This document shows positions 7,566-17,635 of a DNA stretch of 64,000 bases, piece after piece. The position numbers and the translations under genes were made by a program. This DNA is from Crossiella sp. S99.2 (GTDB lineage: Bacteria; Actinomycetota; Actinomycetes; Mycobacteriales; Pseudonocardiaceae). The notes under the pieces were generated by a model that saw only the letters and a list, made by a program, of their open reading frames with translations, was not told the DNA's origin and searched no databases. Numbering within the stretch: the stretch's first letter is position 1; each line of letters starts with the position of its first letter. The stretch is from contig NZ_JALMDK010000005.1 of the NCBI RefSeq assembly GCF_023094165.1, forward strand, positions 310,001-374,000, written 5' to 3'.

Positions 7566-8509
7566 CCGTCACAGACGTGGGCTCGGCGGCTAGTGGCGGC
7601 GGTGCCGTCGAGTCCCACTCCGCGAGGCGGCGCCCTCCTCGGCGCCGCCTCGCGGTCACCATCATCCCGTGGCTGTTCCTGCTGCCCGCGCTGGTGTTGT
7701 TCCTGGTCTTCAAATACGTCCCGATGGCAGAGGGCATCCGGCTCAGCCTGTTCGAGGTGCGCCCGTTCCTCGGTGACCTGTGGGTGGGCCTGGACAACTA
7801 CGCCAGGGTGCTCGGCGACGAGCGCTTCCACAACGCGCTGAACAACACCCTCATCCTGGCCATCGGACAGACCGCGGGCGCGATGCTCATCGGCTTCGGC
7901 CTCGCGCTTCTTCTTGAGGGCACGGCACGGTCGCTGTGGTTCGTGCGCTCGGCGGTGTTCCTGCCGGTGGTCGCGGCCACCGCGGTGGTCGGCGAGATCT
8001 GGCGGCTGCTCTACTACCCGGCCGAGGGCGGCTTCCTCAACTCGCTGCTCTCCTGGGTGGGCCTGGGCCCGTCCACCTTCCTGGACCACCCGGACACCTC
8101 GCTGTGGTCGGTGATGGCGGTGGGCATCTGGAAGGGCGCCCCCTACGACATGGTGATCCTGCTGGCCGGACTGGCCGGGATCGACCGCCAGCTCTACGAA
8201 TCCGCCGCGATCGACGGCTGCACCACCTGGCAGCGCATCCGCTACATCACGCTGCCCGCGCTGCGCCCCGCCATCACGATCCTGCTCACCCTGGCCTCGA
8301 TCCGCGGTCTGCGCGTGTTCACCGAGGTCTACGTGCTCACCGGCGGCGGCCCGGCCGGTTCCACCGACGTCTGGATGACCCGGGTGTTCTCGCTGGGCTT
8401 CGAGACCAGCGAGCTGGGCGTGGCCTCGGCCGGTTCGGTGGTGCTGTTCCTGGTGACCCTGCTGCTCACCCTGGGCGTGCAGCTGCTGCGCCGACGGCGG
8501 GAGGCCTGA
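7562..8509 (+). CDS. Sugar ABC transporter permease, MalF-like
   Basis: This 315-residue inner-membrane permease has about six hydrophobic segments. Its cytoplasmic EAA loop, ESAAIDGCTTWQRIRYITLP near 213-232, docks the ATPase. It pairs with the next gene to form the channel for the uronate-locus importer. The GTG start overlaps the binding-protein stop, and its own stop overlaps the next ATG by one base (TGATG). The polar N terminus, about 38 residues rich in Ser and Arg, is normal for actinobacterial MalF-type proteins. Confidence 0.92.
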   Translation: MTVTDVGSAASGGGAVESHSARRRPPRRRLAVTIIPWLFLLPALVLFLVFKYVPMAEGIRLSLFEVRPFLGDLWVGLDNYARVLGDERFHNALNNTLILAIGQTAGAMLIGFGLALLLEGTARSLWFVRSAVFLPVVAATAVVGEIWRLLYYPAEGGFLNSLLSWVGLGPSTFLDHPDTSLWSVMAVGIWKGAPYDMVILLAGLAGIDRQLYESAAIDGCTTWQRIRYITLPALRPAITILLTLASIRGLRVFTEVYVLTGGGPAGSTDVWMTRVFSLGFETSELGVASAGSVVLFLVTLLLTLGVQLLRRRREA

Positions 8510-9453
8510 TGACCACCACCGAACTCCGGCCCGCCACACCGTCCACTTCGGACCGTCCGGGCACCGGGCGCAAACCGATCGGGGTCGCGCAACAGTGCGA
8601 GACCGCGCTCGGCTGGGCCGGCGTGCGCGCCTCCCCGGTGGGCGCCACCGGCCGGATCCTGTTGTGCGTTGCGGTGTTCCTGGTCTTCTGCGGGCCACTG
8701 ATCACCGTGGTCTCCGGCGCCTTCGACTTCAGCCCGGACCCGACCAAACTCTCCGTGCTGCCCAACCGCCCCTCGCTGGTCAACTTCGACGTGGCCACCC
8801 AGAAGGGCATCTGGGGCTACCTGCTCAACTCGCTGATCATCGCCGGCGGCGGGCTGCTGCTCCAGGTCAGCGTCAGCGTGTTCGCCGCGTACGCCTTGGC
8901 GCGCAAGAAGTTCCGCGGCCAGGCCATCGTGATGCTGGCCATCCTCACCACCATGATGCTGCCCGAGGAGGTCATCGCGATCCCGCTGTCGATGGTGATC
9001 GGCGACCTCCCGCTGCTGGGCATCAGCCTCAAGGGCACCCTGCTCGGCGTGATCCTCCCGTTGGGCGCCTGGGGATTCTCCATCTTCGTGATGACCGAGT
9101 TCATGCGGGAGATCCCCCTCGAACTGGAGGAGGCGGCCCGCGTCGACGGCGCCGGCGAACTCCGCATCTTCGCCCAGATCGTGGTGCCGCTGTGCCGGCC
9201 CGCACTCGGCGTCGTCGCCGTGTTCGGGTTCACCATGATCTGGGACCAGTACCTGTTGCCGTTGATCGTGGCCACCGATCCCGGCGACTACACGCTCACC
9301 GTCGCCCTCGCCACCCTGCGCTCCGACGATATGGTCGGACCGGGTGTGGTGCTGGCGGGTGCGCTGCTCGCCCTGGTACCGAGTTTGATCGTGTACCTGT
9401 CCTTGCAGAAATCGTTCCTGCGCGGCATCACCAGTGGTGCTGTGAAGGGATAG
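8509..9453 (+). CDS. Sugar ABC transporter permease, MalG-like
   Basis: This 314-residue partner permease has the EAA loop EEAARVDGAGELRIFAQIVV near 206-225 and a C-terminal signature ending SFLRGITSGAVKG, typical of MalG-type subunits. The ATG at 8509 shares one base with the previous stop, which fixes the start; reading frames reaching further upstream are shadows. It completes the membrane part of the importer. The ATPase is missing from this cluster. Confidence 0.92.
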   Translation: MTTTELRPATPSTSDRPGTGRKPIGVAQQCETALGWAGVRASPVGATGRILLCVAVFLVFCGPLITVVSGAFDFSPDPTKLSVLPNRPSLVNFDVATQKGIWGYLLNSLIIAGGGLLLQVSVSVFAAYALARKKFRGQAIVMLAILTTMMLPEEVIAIPLSMVIGDLPLLGISLKGTLLGVILPLGAWGFSIFVMTEFMREIPLELEEAARVDGAGELRIFAQIVVPLCRPALGVVAVFGFTMIWDQYLLPLIVATDPGDYTLTVALATLRSDDMVGPGVVLAGALLALVPSLIVYLSLQKSFLRGITSGAVKG

Positions 9454-9472
9454 GGAACCGCGTGCGGTTCCC
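9453..9472 (+). other. Short stem-loop between importer and catabolic genes
   Basis: GGGAACCGC (9453-9461) pairs with GCGGTTCCC (9464-9472) over a two-base loop, immediately after the permease stop. There is no T tract. It could damp read-through or protect the upstream message and so set the importer-to-enzyme ratio. Confidence 0.4.
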
Positions 9473-9505
9473 GCCATCGCCGGTCTCGACGTCGTGAGGT
9501 CTGAC

Positions 9506-10405
9506 ATGCAGCTGGATGGAGTCTTGTTCTTCCCGGTGACCCCGTTCACCGGGACCGGCGAGGTGGCCGAGGACGTGCTCGCCGAGCACGTCAAGCGTGG
9601 TGTGGACGCCGGACCCGGCGGCGTCTTCGTGGCCTGTGGCACGGGTGAGTTCCACGCACTGGAACCCGGAGAGTACGAACGTGTGGTCGCGGTCGCGGTG
9701 GAGGCCACCGCCGGCCGCGTCCCGGTGCTCGCCGGCACGGGCGGCGCGCTACCCCTGGCCAAGCAGTTCGCCGCCGCGGCCAAGCGGGCCGGTGCGGACG
9801 GCCTGCTGCTGCTCCCGCCGTACCTGGTGGGCTCGCGGCCGGAGGGCCTGCTCGACTACGTGCGCCAGGTCGCGGGCAGCACCGATCTGCCGGTGATCGT
9901 CTACCAGCGCAACAACGCGCTGTTCACCCCGGAGACCGCGGTCGAGGTGGCCAAGCTGCCCAACGTGGTCGGTTTCAAGGACGGCCTGGGCGACCTGGAC
10001 CTGATGCAGCGCATCGTGCTCGCCGTCCGGTCCACAGTGGACAAGCCGTTCCAGTTCTTCAACGGCCTGCCCACCGCGGAGATGACCCAGCCCGCCTACC
10101 GCGGCATCGGCGTGGAGCTGTACTCCTCCGCGGTGTTCTGCTTCGCCCCGGAGATCTCCCTGGCCTTCTACCGCGCGGTGGACGAGGGCGACACGGCGAA
10201 GGTCAACGCGCTGCTGCACGGCTTCTACGGCCCGCTGGTGGCCTTGCGGGACAAGTCCCCGGGCTACGCGGTGTCGCTGGTCAAGGCCGCGGTCAAGCAG
10301 CGCGGTCTGGACTGCGGCGGCGTGCGCGCCCCGCTGACCGACCCGACCCCGGAGCACCTGGCCGAACTCGAACAGATCGTGGCCGCGGGTCTGGAGCTGG
10401 TGTGA
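9506..10405 (+). CDS. kdgD: 5-dehydro-4-deoxyglucarate dehydratase
   Basis: This 299-residue member of the DHDPS/NAL class I aldolase superfamily would dehydrate and decarboxylate 5-keto-4-deoxyglucarate to 2-oxoglutarate semialdehyde. The Schiff-base Lys is in VVGFKDGLGD near 180, the conserved Tyr in VIVYQRNN near 130, and the carboxylate-binding loop GTGEFHAL near 50. GTGEFHAL rather than GTTGE is characteristic of this branch. The ATG at 9506 has GAGGT just upstream; an in-frame GTG at 9494 lacks a ribosome site. It is coupled to the next gene by a GTGA overlap. Confidence 0.9.
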   Translation: MQLDGVLFFPVTPFTGTGEVAEDVLAEHVKRGVDAGPGGVFVACGTGEFHALEPGEYERVVAVAVEATAGRVPVLAGTGGALPLAKQFAAAAKRAGADGLLLLPPYLVGSRPEGLLDYVRQVAGSTDLPVIVYQRNNALFTPETAVEVAKLPNVVGFKDGLGDLDLMQRIVLAVRSTVDKPFQFFNGLPTAEMTQPAYRGIGVELYSSAVFCFAPEISLAFYRAVDEGDTAKVNALLHGFYGPLVALRDKSPGYAVSLVKAAVKQRGLDCGGVRAPLTDPTPEHLAELEQIVAAGLELV

Positions 10406-11673
10406 GCACCGGCACCCGGATCCAGCGGATCACCATCACCCCGATCGCCTTCCGGGACCCGCCCCTGCTCAACTCCGCCGGGGTGCACGAACCCTGGGCG
10501 CTGCGCTCGATCATCGAGGTGGTCACCGAGGACGGCGTGCTCGGCCTCGGCGAGAGCTACGGCGACACCGGACACCTGGCCCGGATGGAATCCGTGGTAC
10601 CCGGGCTGATCGGCCTGGATGTCTACGCGCTCAACCAGATCCACGCCAAGGTCGCCGAGGCACTCGGCGGCGTGGCCGGCTCGGACAAGCACGGGCTCAC
10701 CGGCGACTTCACCTCCGGCGGCACCGTGGACCGGGTGTTCTCCCCGTTCGAGGTGGCCTGCCTGGACATCCAGGGCCACCTCCTGGGCCGCCCGGTGCAC
10801 GACCTGCTCGGCGGCAAGGTCCGCGACACGGTGCCCTACAGCGCCTACCTGTTCTACAAGTGGGCCGGGCACCCTGGCGCCGAGGCCGACGAGTGGGGCG
10901 AGGCGATCGACCCGGCCGGGATGGTCGAACAGACCCGGAAGATGGTGCGGGAGTACGGGTTCGGCTCGATCAAGCTCAAGGGCGGGGTGTTCCCGCCCGA
11001 GCAGGAGATCGCCGCCATCCACGCCCTGCGGGAGGCGTTTCCGAGTCACCCCTTGCGGATCGACCCGAACTGCGCTTGGTCGGTGCCGACCTCGCTGCGG
11101 GTGGCCAAGGAACTGGACGGGGTCCTGGAGTATCTGGAGGACCCCACCCCCGGCATCAACGGCATGTCCGAGGTGGCCAAGCAGGCATCAATGCCGTTGG
11201 CCACCAACATGTGCGTGGTCTCCTACGACCAGCTGCCCGAGGCCATCGCCAAGGACGCGGTGCAGGTCATCCTCTCCGACCACCACTACTGGGGCGGCCT
11301 GACCCGCTCCCGGCACCTGGGCGTCATCTGCGACACCTTCGGCATCGGGCTGTCCATGCACTCCAACTCGCACCTGGGCATCAGCCTGGCCGCGATGACC
11401 CACCTGGCCGCGGCCACCCCGAACCTGTCCTACGCCTGCGACACCCACTACCCGTGGAACGCCAAGGACGAGGTGATCGAACCCGGCGTGGTGTCCTTTG
11501 TGGACGGTGCGATGGCGGTGCCGACCACGCCTGGGCTCGGCGTGACCCTGGACCGGGATCAGTTGGCGCGCCTGCACGAGAACTACCGCACCTGCGGGCT
11601 GAAGGTGCGCGACGACACTGGCTACATGCAAAAGTTCCAGCCTGACTACGAGAGGAAGCGGCCGCGGTGGTGA
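10402..11673 (+). CDS. gudD: Glucarate dehydratase (enolase superfamily)
   Basis: This 423-residue enolase-superfamily enzyme would remove water from D-glucarate or a related aldarate to give 5-keto-4-deoxyglucarate. It shows the KxK motif (SIKLKGG near 193), metal ligands in RIDPNCAWS, EDPTPG and the TNMCVVSYDQL block, and the catalytic His in GLSMHSNSHLG. These fit the glucarate dehydratase subgroup rather than mandelate racemase. The GTG start overlaps kdgD by four bases, and the stop overlaps the next gene. It could also be a galactarate dehydratase of the same subgroup. Confidence 0.88.
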   Translation: MSTGTRIQRITITPIAFRDPPLLNSAGVHEPWALRSIIEVVTEDGVLGLGESYGDTGHLARMESVVPGLIGLDVYALNQIHAKVAEALGGVAGSDKHGLTGDFTSGGTVDRVFSPFEVACLDIQGHLLGRPVHDLLGGKVRDTVPYSAYLFYKWAGHPGAEADEWGEAIDPAGMVEQTRKMVREYGFGSIKLKGGVFPPEQEIAAIHALREAFPSHPLRIDPNCAWSVPTSLRVAKELDGVLEYLEDPTPGINGMSEVAKQASMPLATNMCVVSYDQLPEAIAKDAVQVILSDHHYWGGLTRSRHLGVICDTFGIGLSMHSNSHLGISLAAMTHLAAATPNLSYACDTHYPWNAKDEVIEPGVVSFVDGAMAVPTTPGLGVTLDRDQLARLHENYRTCGLKVRDDTGYMQKFQPDYERKRPRW

Positions 11674-12818
11674 AGTCCGTCGCCCACGTCTACCCGTGGG
11701 ACATCATCGGCGATCCCGGTGCGGTGCAACGGATCGTCGACCTCGGCGTGGACGCGGTGGCCCTCGCCGCCTCGTACCACACCGTGCGGGCCGCCACCCC
11801 GCTGCACCCGGAGCACCGGCTGATCGACGCCCGGCACGCCGCGCTGTACCTGCCGGTGCGGCCGGAGGTCTGGGAAGGGCGCAGGCTCACCCCGGCCGAA
11901 CCGTCCTGGGTGGACAGTCCGGATTCCTACGGTCAGGCCAGGGACGCGCTCAAGGCCGCCGGACTGCCGGTCTACGCCTGGACCGTGCTCACCCACAGCA
12001 GCCGCCTGGGCGACCTCGCGCCGGACCTGGTGGTGCGCAACGCCTTCGGCGACCGGTACCCGTACGCGCTGTGCACCACCCAGCCGGAGGTCGTCGAGTA
12101 CGCCCGCACCCTGGTCCGCGAAATCGTGACCCGGGGCCAGCCGGACGGCGTGGTCCTGGAAGCCTGCGGACCGCTGGGCTTCTTCCACGGCGGGCACCAC
12201 GAGAAGACCGAGGGCGGTGACTGGGGCAAGGTCCGCCAGGCACTGCTGTCCCTCTGCTTCTGCGGAGCGTGTGCGGCCGGTTACACCGAGGCCGGCATCG
12301 CGGTGGACGCGCTGCGCGCGCGGGTGCGCGCGGCCGTGGACGCGGGCGAACCGGACAGCGTGGACTCGGCACTGGGCGCGGAACTGGCCGCACAGGTGGC
12401 CGCCGTCCGGACCAGTGCGGTGGCGCGACTGCGCGCGCTGCTGGTCGGCGAGATCCGCCAACTGGCCCCGGCGGCCAGGGTTATCGTGCACGCCAACGCC
12501 GACCCGTGGGCCACCGGACCCTTCGCCACCGCGGCGCCCGAACTGGGCGTGGAGGTGGACGCGATCGTGGCGATGTGCTGGCCGGGACCGGAGGCGAGCG
12601 TCCCCGGTATCGAGGCCCTGCGGAAGCTGGCCCCGCAGACCAGGATCGCCGGCTACGTGCTGGCCCTGCCACCCAAGCCGGTCGACTCCTCGGCCATGCG
12701 GGCCGAACTGACCGCGCTCTCCGCGGCCGGGGTCGAGGAATTCCACCTCTATCACGCCGGACTCGCCTCCGGGGCGCGATTGGCGATGATCCGATCAGCA
12801 CTGGACTCACTGGGGTAG
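11670..12818 (+). CDS. Unrecognised protein closing the uronate operon
   Basis: This 382-residue protein has no signal peptide and I cannot assign it to a named family. It reads like a TIM barrel: repeated short hydrophobic strands (DAVALAASY, YAWTVLTH, GVVLEACGP, AIVAMCWPG, RIAGYVLAL, EFHLYHAG) alternate with helices, resembling putative glycoside-hydrolase barrels. A CFCGAC motif near 195-200 could bind metal. The GTG at 11670 overlaps the gudD stop (GTGA); GTG 11667 is an alternative. Coupled translation with gudD suggests a role in the same pathway, such as releasing uronate from an oligosaccharide or opening a lactone. Both roles are guesses. Confidence 0.75.
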   Translation: MKSVAHVYPWDIIGDPGAVQRIVDLGVDAVALAASYHTVRAATPLHPEHRLIDARHAALYLPVRPEVWEGRRLTPAEPSWVDSPDSYGQARDALKAAGLPVYAWTVLTHSSRLGDLAPDLVVRNAFGDRYPYALCTTQPEVVEYARTLVREIVTRGQPDGVVLEACGPLGFFHGGHHEKTEGGDWGKVRQALLSLCFCGACAAGYTEAGIAVDALRARVRAAVDAGEPDSVDSALGAELAAQVAAVRTSAVARLRALLVGEIRQLAPAARVIVHANADPWATGPFATAAPELGVEVDAIVAMCWPGPEASVPGIEALRKLAPQTRIAGYVLALPPKPVDSSAMRAELTALSAAGVEEFHLYHAGLASGARLAMIRSALDSLG

Positions 12819-12841
12819 CGCCCGACGTCTCCCCTGGTGAT

Positions 12842-12892
12842 GCCGTGGGATCGACCTCTCCTGCCGGGAGGTCGATCCCACGGCTGTTTTTC
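12842..12892 (+). terminator. Strong rho-independent terminator of the uronate operon
   Basis: A 17-bp perfect stem (12842-12858 with 12868-12884) is followed by TGTTTTTCTG. It is the clearest canonical terminator in the window and ends the importer-kdgD-gudD operon. Confidence 0.9.
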
Positions 12893-12943
12893 TGTTTAAC
12901 CCGCGCGTGCAACCCGCCGTGGCTACCGTTCCGTCCTGTGCAC

Positions 12944-13411
12944 ATGAGACGTCTAGCTACCGTGGTCAGCGCCGGGGCGGCGCTGGTGCTCGCGTTGAGC
13001 GCCTGTGCGGAGCCCACGGCTGGTTTTGGCGGACAGCCGACCCCGCCTCCTTCGTCCGCTCAGCCGACGCCGGAACCGGGTCCGGAGATGGACCCGCCCG
13101 CCGGCGGAAAACCGTTGGCGAAGAACAAGGCCGACCTGTCGGCATTGCCCGCGGACTTCCCCAAGCGGGTGTGGACCGAGGGTGACGGCACCGTGGTCGG
13201 CACGTTCGGCAAGGAAGGCGGCTGCAGCAAGGTGCGCGCCGACCTGACCGAACAGACCGACACCGGCGTGAAGATCACGCTGGTGGAGACCACCCCCGCC
13301 AACAGCGAGGCTTGCACCATGGACCTGCGGTTCCCGCCGGTCACCGTGAAGCTGGCCAAACCGTTGGGGGAGCGGACGGTCGCCGTCACCGCCAAGCAGG
13401 AGACCAAGTAA
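12944..13411 (+). CDS. Small secreted lipoprotein
   Basis: This 155-residue lipoprotein has the signal peptide MRRLATVVSAGAALVLALSA and a lipobox Cys at about 21. A Pro/Ser-rich linker (about 24-55) leads to a small globular domain with two Cys residues that may pair. No family is recognised. An in-frame GTG at 12938 follows a TACCGT -10 box by eight bases, so the true start may be that codon on a leaderless message. It stands alone after a strong terminator and converges on the next gene through a hairpin. Confidence 0.75.
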   Translation: MRRLATVVSAGAALVLALSACAEPTAGFGGQPTPPPSSAQPTPEPGPEMDPPAGGKPLAKNKADLSALPADFPKRVWTEGDGTVVGTFGKEGGCSKVRADLTEQTDTGVKITLVETTPANSEACTMDLRFPPVTVKLAKPLGERTVAVTAKQETK

Positions 13412-13427
13412 CCCGACCAACCGAATG

Positions 13428-13465
13428 CGGCGCCCCGGCAGGCGCGGAACCCAGCCGGGGCGCCG
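13428..13465. terminator. Bidirectional stem-loop terminator
   Basis: CGGCGCCCCGGC (13428-13439) pairs perfectly with GCCGGGGCGCCG (13454-13465). It lies between the convergent lipoprotein and membrane-protein genes. This junction carries an ordinary hairpin rather than a 22-bp array. Confidence 0.75.
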
Positions 13466-13469
13466 ACAC

Positions 13470-14705
13470 TTATCCGTTCATCCAGGAACTGAACGCCGCG
13501 CCCGCGCAGATCGAGAATCCGTAGCAGGCAACCAGATTCGCCCGGTCCAGCAGGTGCCAGCGCACCCGTCCGGGCGCCCAGGACAGTCGCTGGGCCGCTG
13601 ATTCCGTTGGCACGCCGAGATTTCCCAGCAGCGGCCGCAGAGGCCGATCGGTCAAGTCGGTGGCGGTGGCGGCCAGCAGCAGACCGGTGTACGCGGTGCC
13701 GGACAGTTCCGGCCACGCGCCAGGCGTCAGCTCCGGCGCCTGCCCGGCCGCGCTGATCGTGTCCAGCCGCCGCAACCAGCGCTGCGTCCACTCCGGACTG
13801 ACCGGGGTGACCACGTCACGCTCCTGCTCCCAGGCCAGGTCCCGCGCACCCTGGGCGAGCAGTTCCGCGCGCAGCACCGCGATCCGCGCCGGCACCAGCA
13901 TCGCCCGCACCTCAGCGGGCGGCAGAGTGTCCAGAATGGACGGCCAGCCACGCGGCAGACCCAGGTCCAGCACCAGATCCACCTCGCTCGGCTGCGCGTG
14001 CCCGGCGAAGGCGGCCTCCAGCCGGTGCGCGGGCGCGGCCCCGACCCTGGCCAGCGCACGCACATCGTCGTAGCCGACCCTGGTCACGTTCGGCCCGTGC
14101 CGCTGCACTGGCAACCGGTCCCTGGCCACCCCGAGCCAGCCGAACGGCAACAGCCCGGTCCCGGACTCGTCGGACAGCTCGTAGCCGTGCACCGCGAACG
14201 CGGCCCGCTCATCCCGCAGCAGGTAGCCGCTCTCGCCGGTGCCGTACTCGAATTCCTCGTCCTCGTCCCAATCCGACACCGAGGTCGTCTCGGCCAGCCC
14301 GGTCGCGTCCAGGAACCGGGCGTGCGCCGCGGTGGCCGCGGTGGCCCAGGACCGCTGGACGAGCTGGATCTCACCCGACCGCACCCAGGTCACCACCCCG
14401 GGCGCCGGTCCGGTCCGGTCCTTGTCCCCGGAGTCCACCCGGCCGAGCCGCGCCGGCTGCCGGACCAGCCAGCTGGTCGGGTACTGCGGCCGCTGGGCGA
14501 ACCCGAACCCCAGCGTGGCCCACACCGCCAGCCCGGCGCCGATCAGCAACCAGGCCCAGCGCGGCAGCCACATCGGCACGGCCATCAGCACCAGCGCGGC
14601 CACGCCGAGGGTGAGGTAGCGACCGGCCGGGCGGGCGTGCGGCTCGCCCAGATTGAGCGGGAACGCGCCCTCAGGCAGCCAGCGGTAGCGGGTGAAGGTG
14701 CTCAC
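13470..14705 (-). CDS. Hypothetical membrane protein
   Basis: This 411-residue protein is not recognised. Two adjacent transmembrane segments lie at about 30-45 and 48-65 (TLGVAALVLMAVP, WLLIGAGLAVWATLG), followed by a large cytoplasmic or external domain without Cys motifs, rich in acidic residues around 140-160. The GTG at 14705 is chosen because the coding signature starts there; it lies six bases after a CATACT box, suggesting a leaderless message. Candidate roles cannot be given from the sequence. Confidence 0.75.
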   Translation of the reverse strand: MSTFTRYRWLPEGAFPLNLGEPHARPAGRYLTLGVAALVLMAVPMWLPRWAWLLIGAGLAVWATLGFGFAQRPQYPTSWLVRQPARLGRVDSGDKDRTGPAPGVVTWVRSGEIQLVQRSWATAATAAHARFLDATGLAETTSVSDWDEDEEFEYGTGESGYLLRDERAAFAVHGYELSDESGTGLLPFGWLGVARDRLPVQRHGPNVTRVGYDDVRALARVGAAPAHRLEAAFAGHAQPSEVDLVLDLGLPRGWPSILDTLPPAEVRAMLVPARIAVLRAELLAQGARDLAWEQERDVVTPVSPEWTQRWLRRLDTISAAGQAPELTPGAWPELSGTAYTGLLLAATATDLTDRPLRPLLGNLGVPTESAAQRLSWAPGRVRWHLLDRANLVACYGFSICAGAAFSSWMNG

Positions 14706-14752
14706 CGCGTCAGTATGCGTCCCCGCCCGGCCACGGGCAGTCGGATATCGGC

Positions 14753-15790
14753 TCAGCCGGGTTTCCGCGCCACCACCAGATCGCGGATGATCGACTGGTC
14801 CACCCGGTGCTCGAACTCCCGCCACGGACCGTCATCGAGCGGCTGCAACCCGTTGTCCGCCAGGATCTTCACCAGATCGTCCCGGCCGGCCACGTGCGTG
14901 TTCCAGGAAATGCCGATGGCGCCGCCGGGCCGCAGGATCTGACTCCACCCGGGCACCGCGTTGTACAGCAGTTCCAGTGGGCTGCGGGACAGGTGTTTCT
15001 GGGTGGGCCGGGAGCCGTGCTGCACGCCGTAGGGCGCGTCGGTGACGATCGCGTCCACGGTCTCGGCGCGGAAGAACTCCCGGCTGCGCACGGTGTCGGC
15101 GTTGACCACCATGAGCTGGTTGGCCTCGCCCGCCTTGTACAACTCCTTGGTCAGCCCCAGTTTCACGCTGAGCCGCTTGCCGATCAGCGACTTGTCCCGG
15201 CGGATCGGGGTGACCTCGTGCTGATGCTTGACCCGGTGGTTCTTCAGCCAGGTGGCCAGGAAGTGCGCGTAGGCCTCGAAGTCCTTGCTGTCGGTGTCCA
15301 TGCCGAAGGCGTCGTGGCCGTACATCAGCGCCTGGTTCAGCGTGGTGCCGCGCCCGCACATCGGGTCGAAGACAGCGAGCTTTTTCTCCATCAGCTCGCC
15401 GGGTTCGGCGCGGGCCAGCAGGGTGACGTTGAGCAGCAGCTTGGTGAAGTGCTCGTTGGTCTTGCCCGAGTACTTCTGGATGGTCAGCAGATCGCTGCTG
15501 AACTTGTCCAAAGGGGACACTCGCAGCGGCCGCAGCAACTCGCCCTCGACCGCGAACAACGCGTACACCGAGGACAGGTTGGACAGCACCGAGATGTCGT
15601 ACTCGTCCAGCTGCCCGGACTCGAAGGTGACGTAAGGGACGCCGCCGATCTCCGTCTCGGCGACCTCGGCGACCTCGGTGTGCAACGCGGTCTCGCTGAA
15701 CACCGCCAGCTCGGTGCGGGTCAGCCGGATGGCCGACTCCCCGTACACCCGGTTGAACGCGGGCAGAATCAGCAGCGCGTACCTTGCCAT
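14753..15790 (-). CDS. TRM11-like RNA/DNA methyltransferase
   Basis: This 345-residue SAM-dependent methyltransferase has a THUMP-like N-terminal half and a Rossmann domain with DPMCGRGTTLNQAL near 150 (SAM binding) and TDAPYGVQHG near 250. The latter is the (N/D)PPY-type motif of amino-methylating enzymes. TRM11 proteins make N2-methylguanosine in tRNA, so a tRNA target is most likely. The ATG at 15790 begins MARYALLILP; a TTG further up at 15817 is possible. The gene follows the fumarase gene by 30 bases and may be co-transcribed. Confidence 0.82.
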   Translation of the reverse strand: MARYALLILPAFNRVYGESAIRLTRTELAVFSETALHTEVAEVAETEIGGVPYVTFESGQLDEYDISVLSNLSSVYALFAVEGELLRPLRVSPLDKFSSDLLTIQKYSGKTNEHFTKLLLNVTLLARAEPGELMEKKLAVFDPMCGRGTTLNQALMYGHDAFGMDTDSKDFEAYAHFLATWLKNHRVKHQHEVTPIRRDKSLIGKRLSVKLGLTKELYKAGEANQLMVVNADTVRSREFFRAETVDAIVTDAPYGVQHGSRPTQKHLSRSPLELLYNAVPGWSQILRPGGAIGISWNTHVAGRDDLVKILADNGLQPLDDGPWREFEHRVDQSIIRDLVVARKPG

Positions 15791-15820
15791 GTGCTCACAA
15801 TCGTTGCGGAGTAACAAAAA

Positions 15821-17482
<1,662 letters not shown>

Positions 17483-17635
17483 GCGGGCTCCCTTGCCTGC
17501 GATTCGGGTATCTGCTGAAACTACCGCGTGCGCTCCGGCGGCCTGGCGCTGACCGGGTGTGATCCCCGTCCGGATCGAGCAGGGCGGGACCCCCGCGTAG
17601 GTTTGGACTGGCAATTCAACTCAGCCGAGGGGGAC

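Noticed and set aside
8329..9783. 484-codon minus-strand frame under the MalG-like permease
   Set aside because: His/Gln/Asp-rich shadow of a real permease with an EAA loop; no ribosome site and no homology that I recognise.
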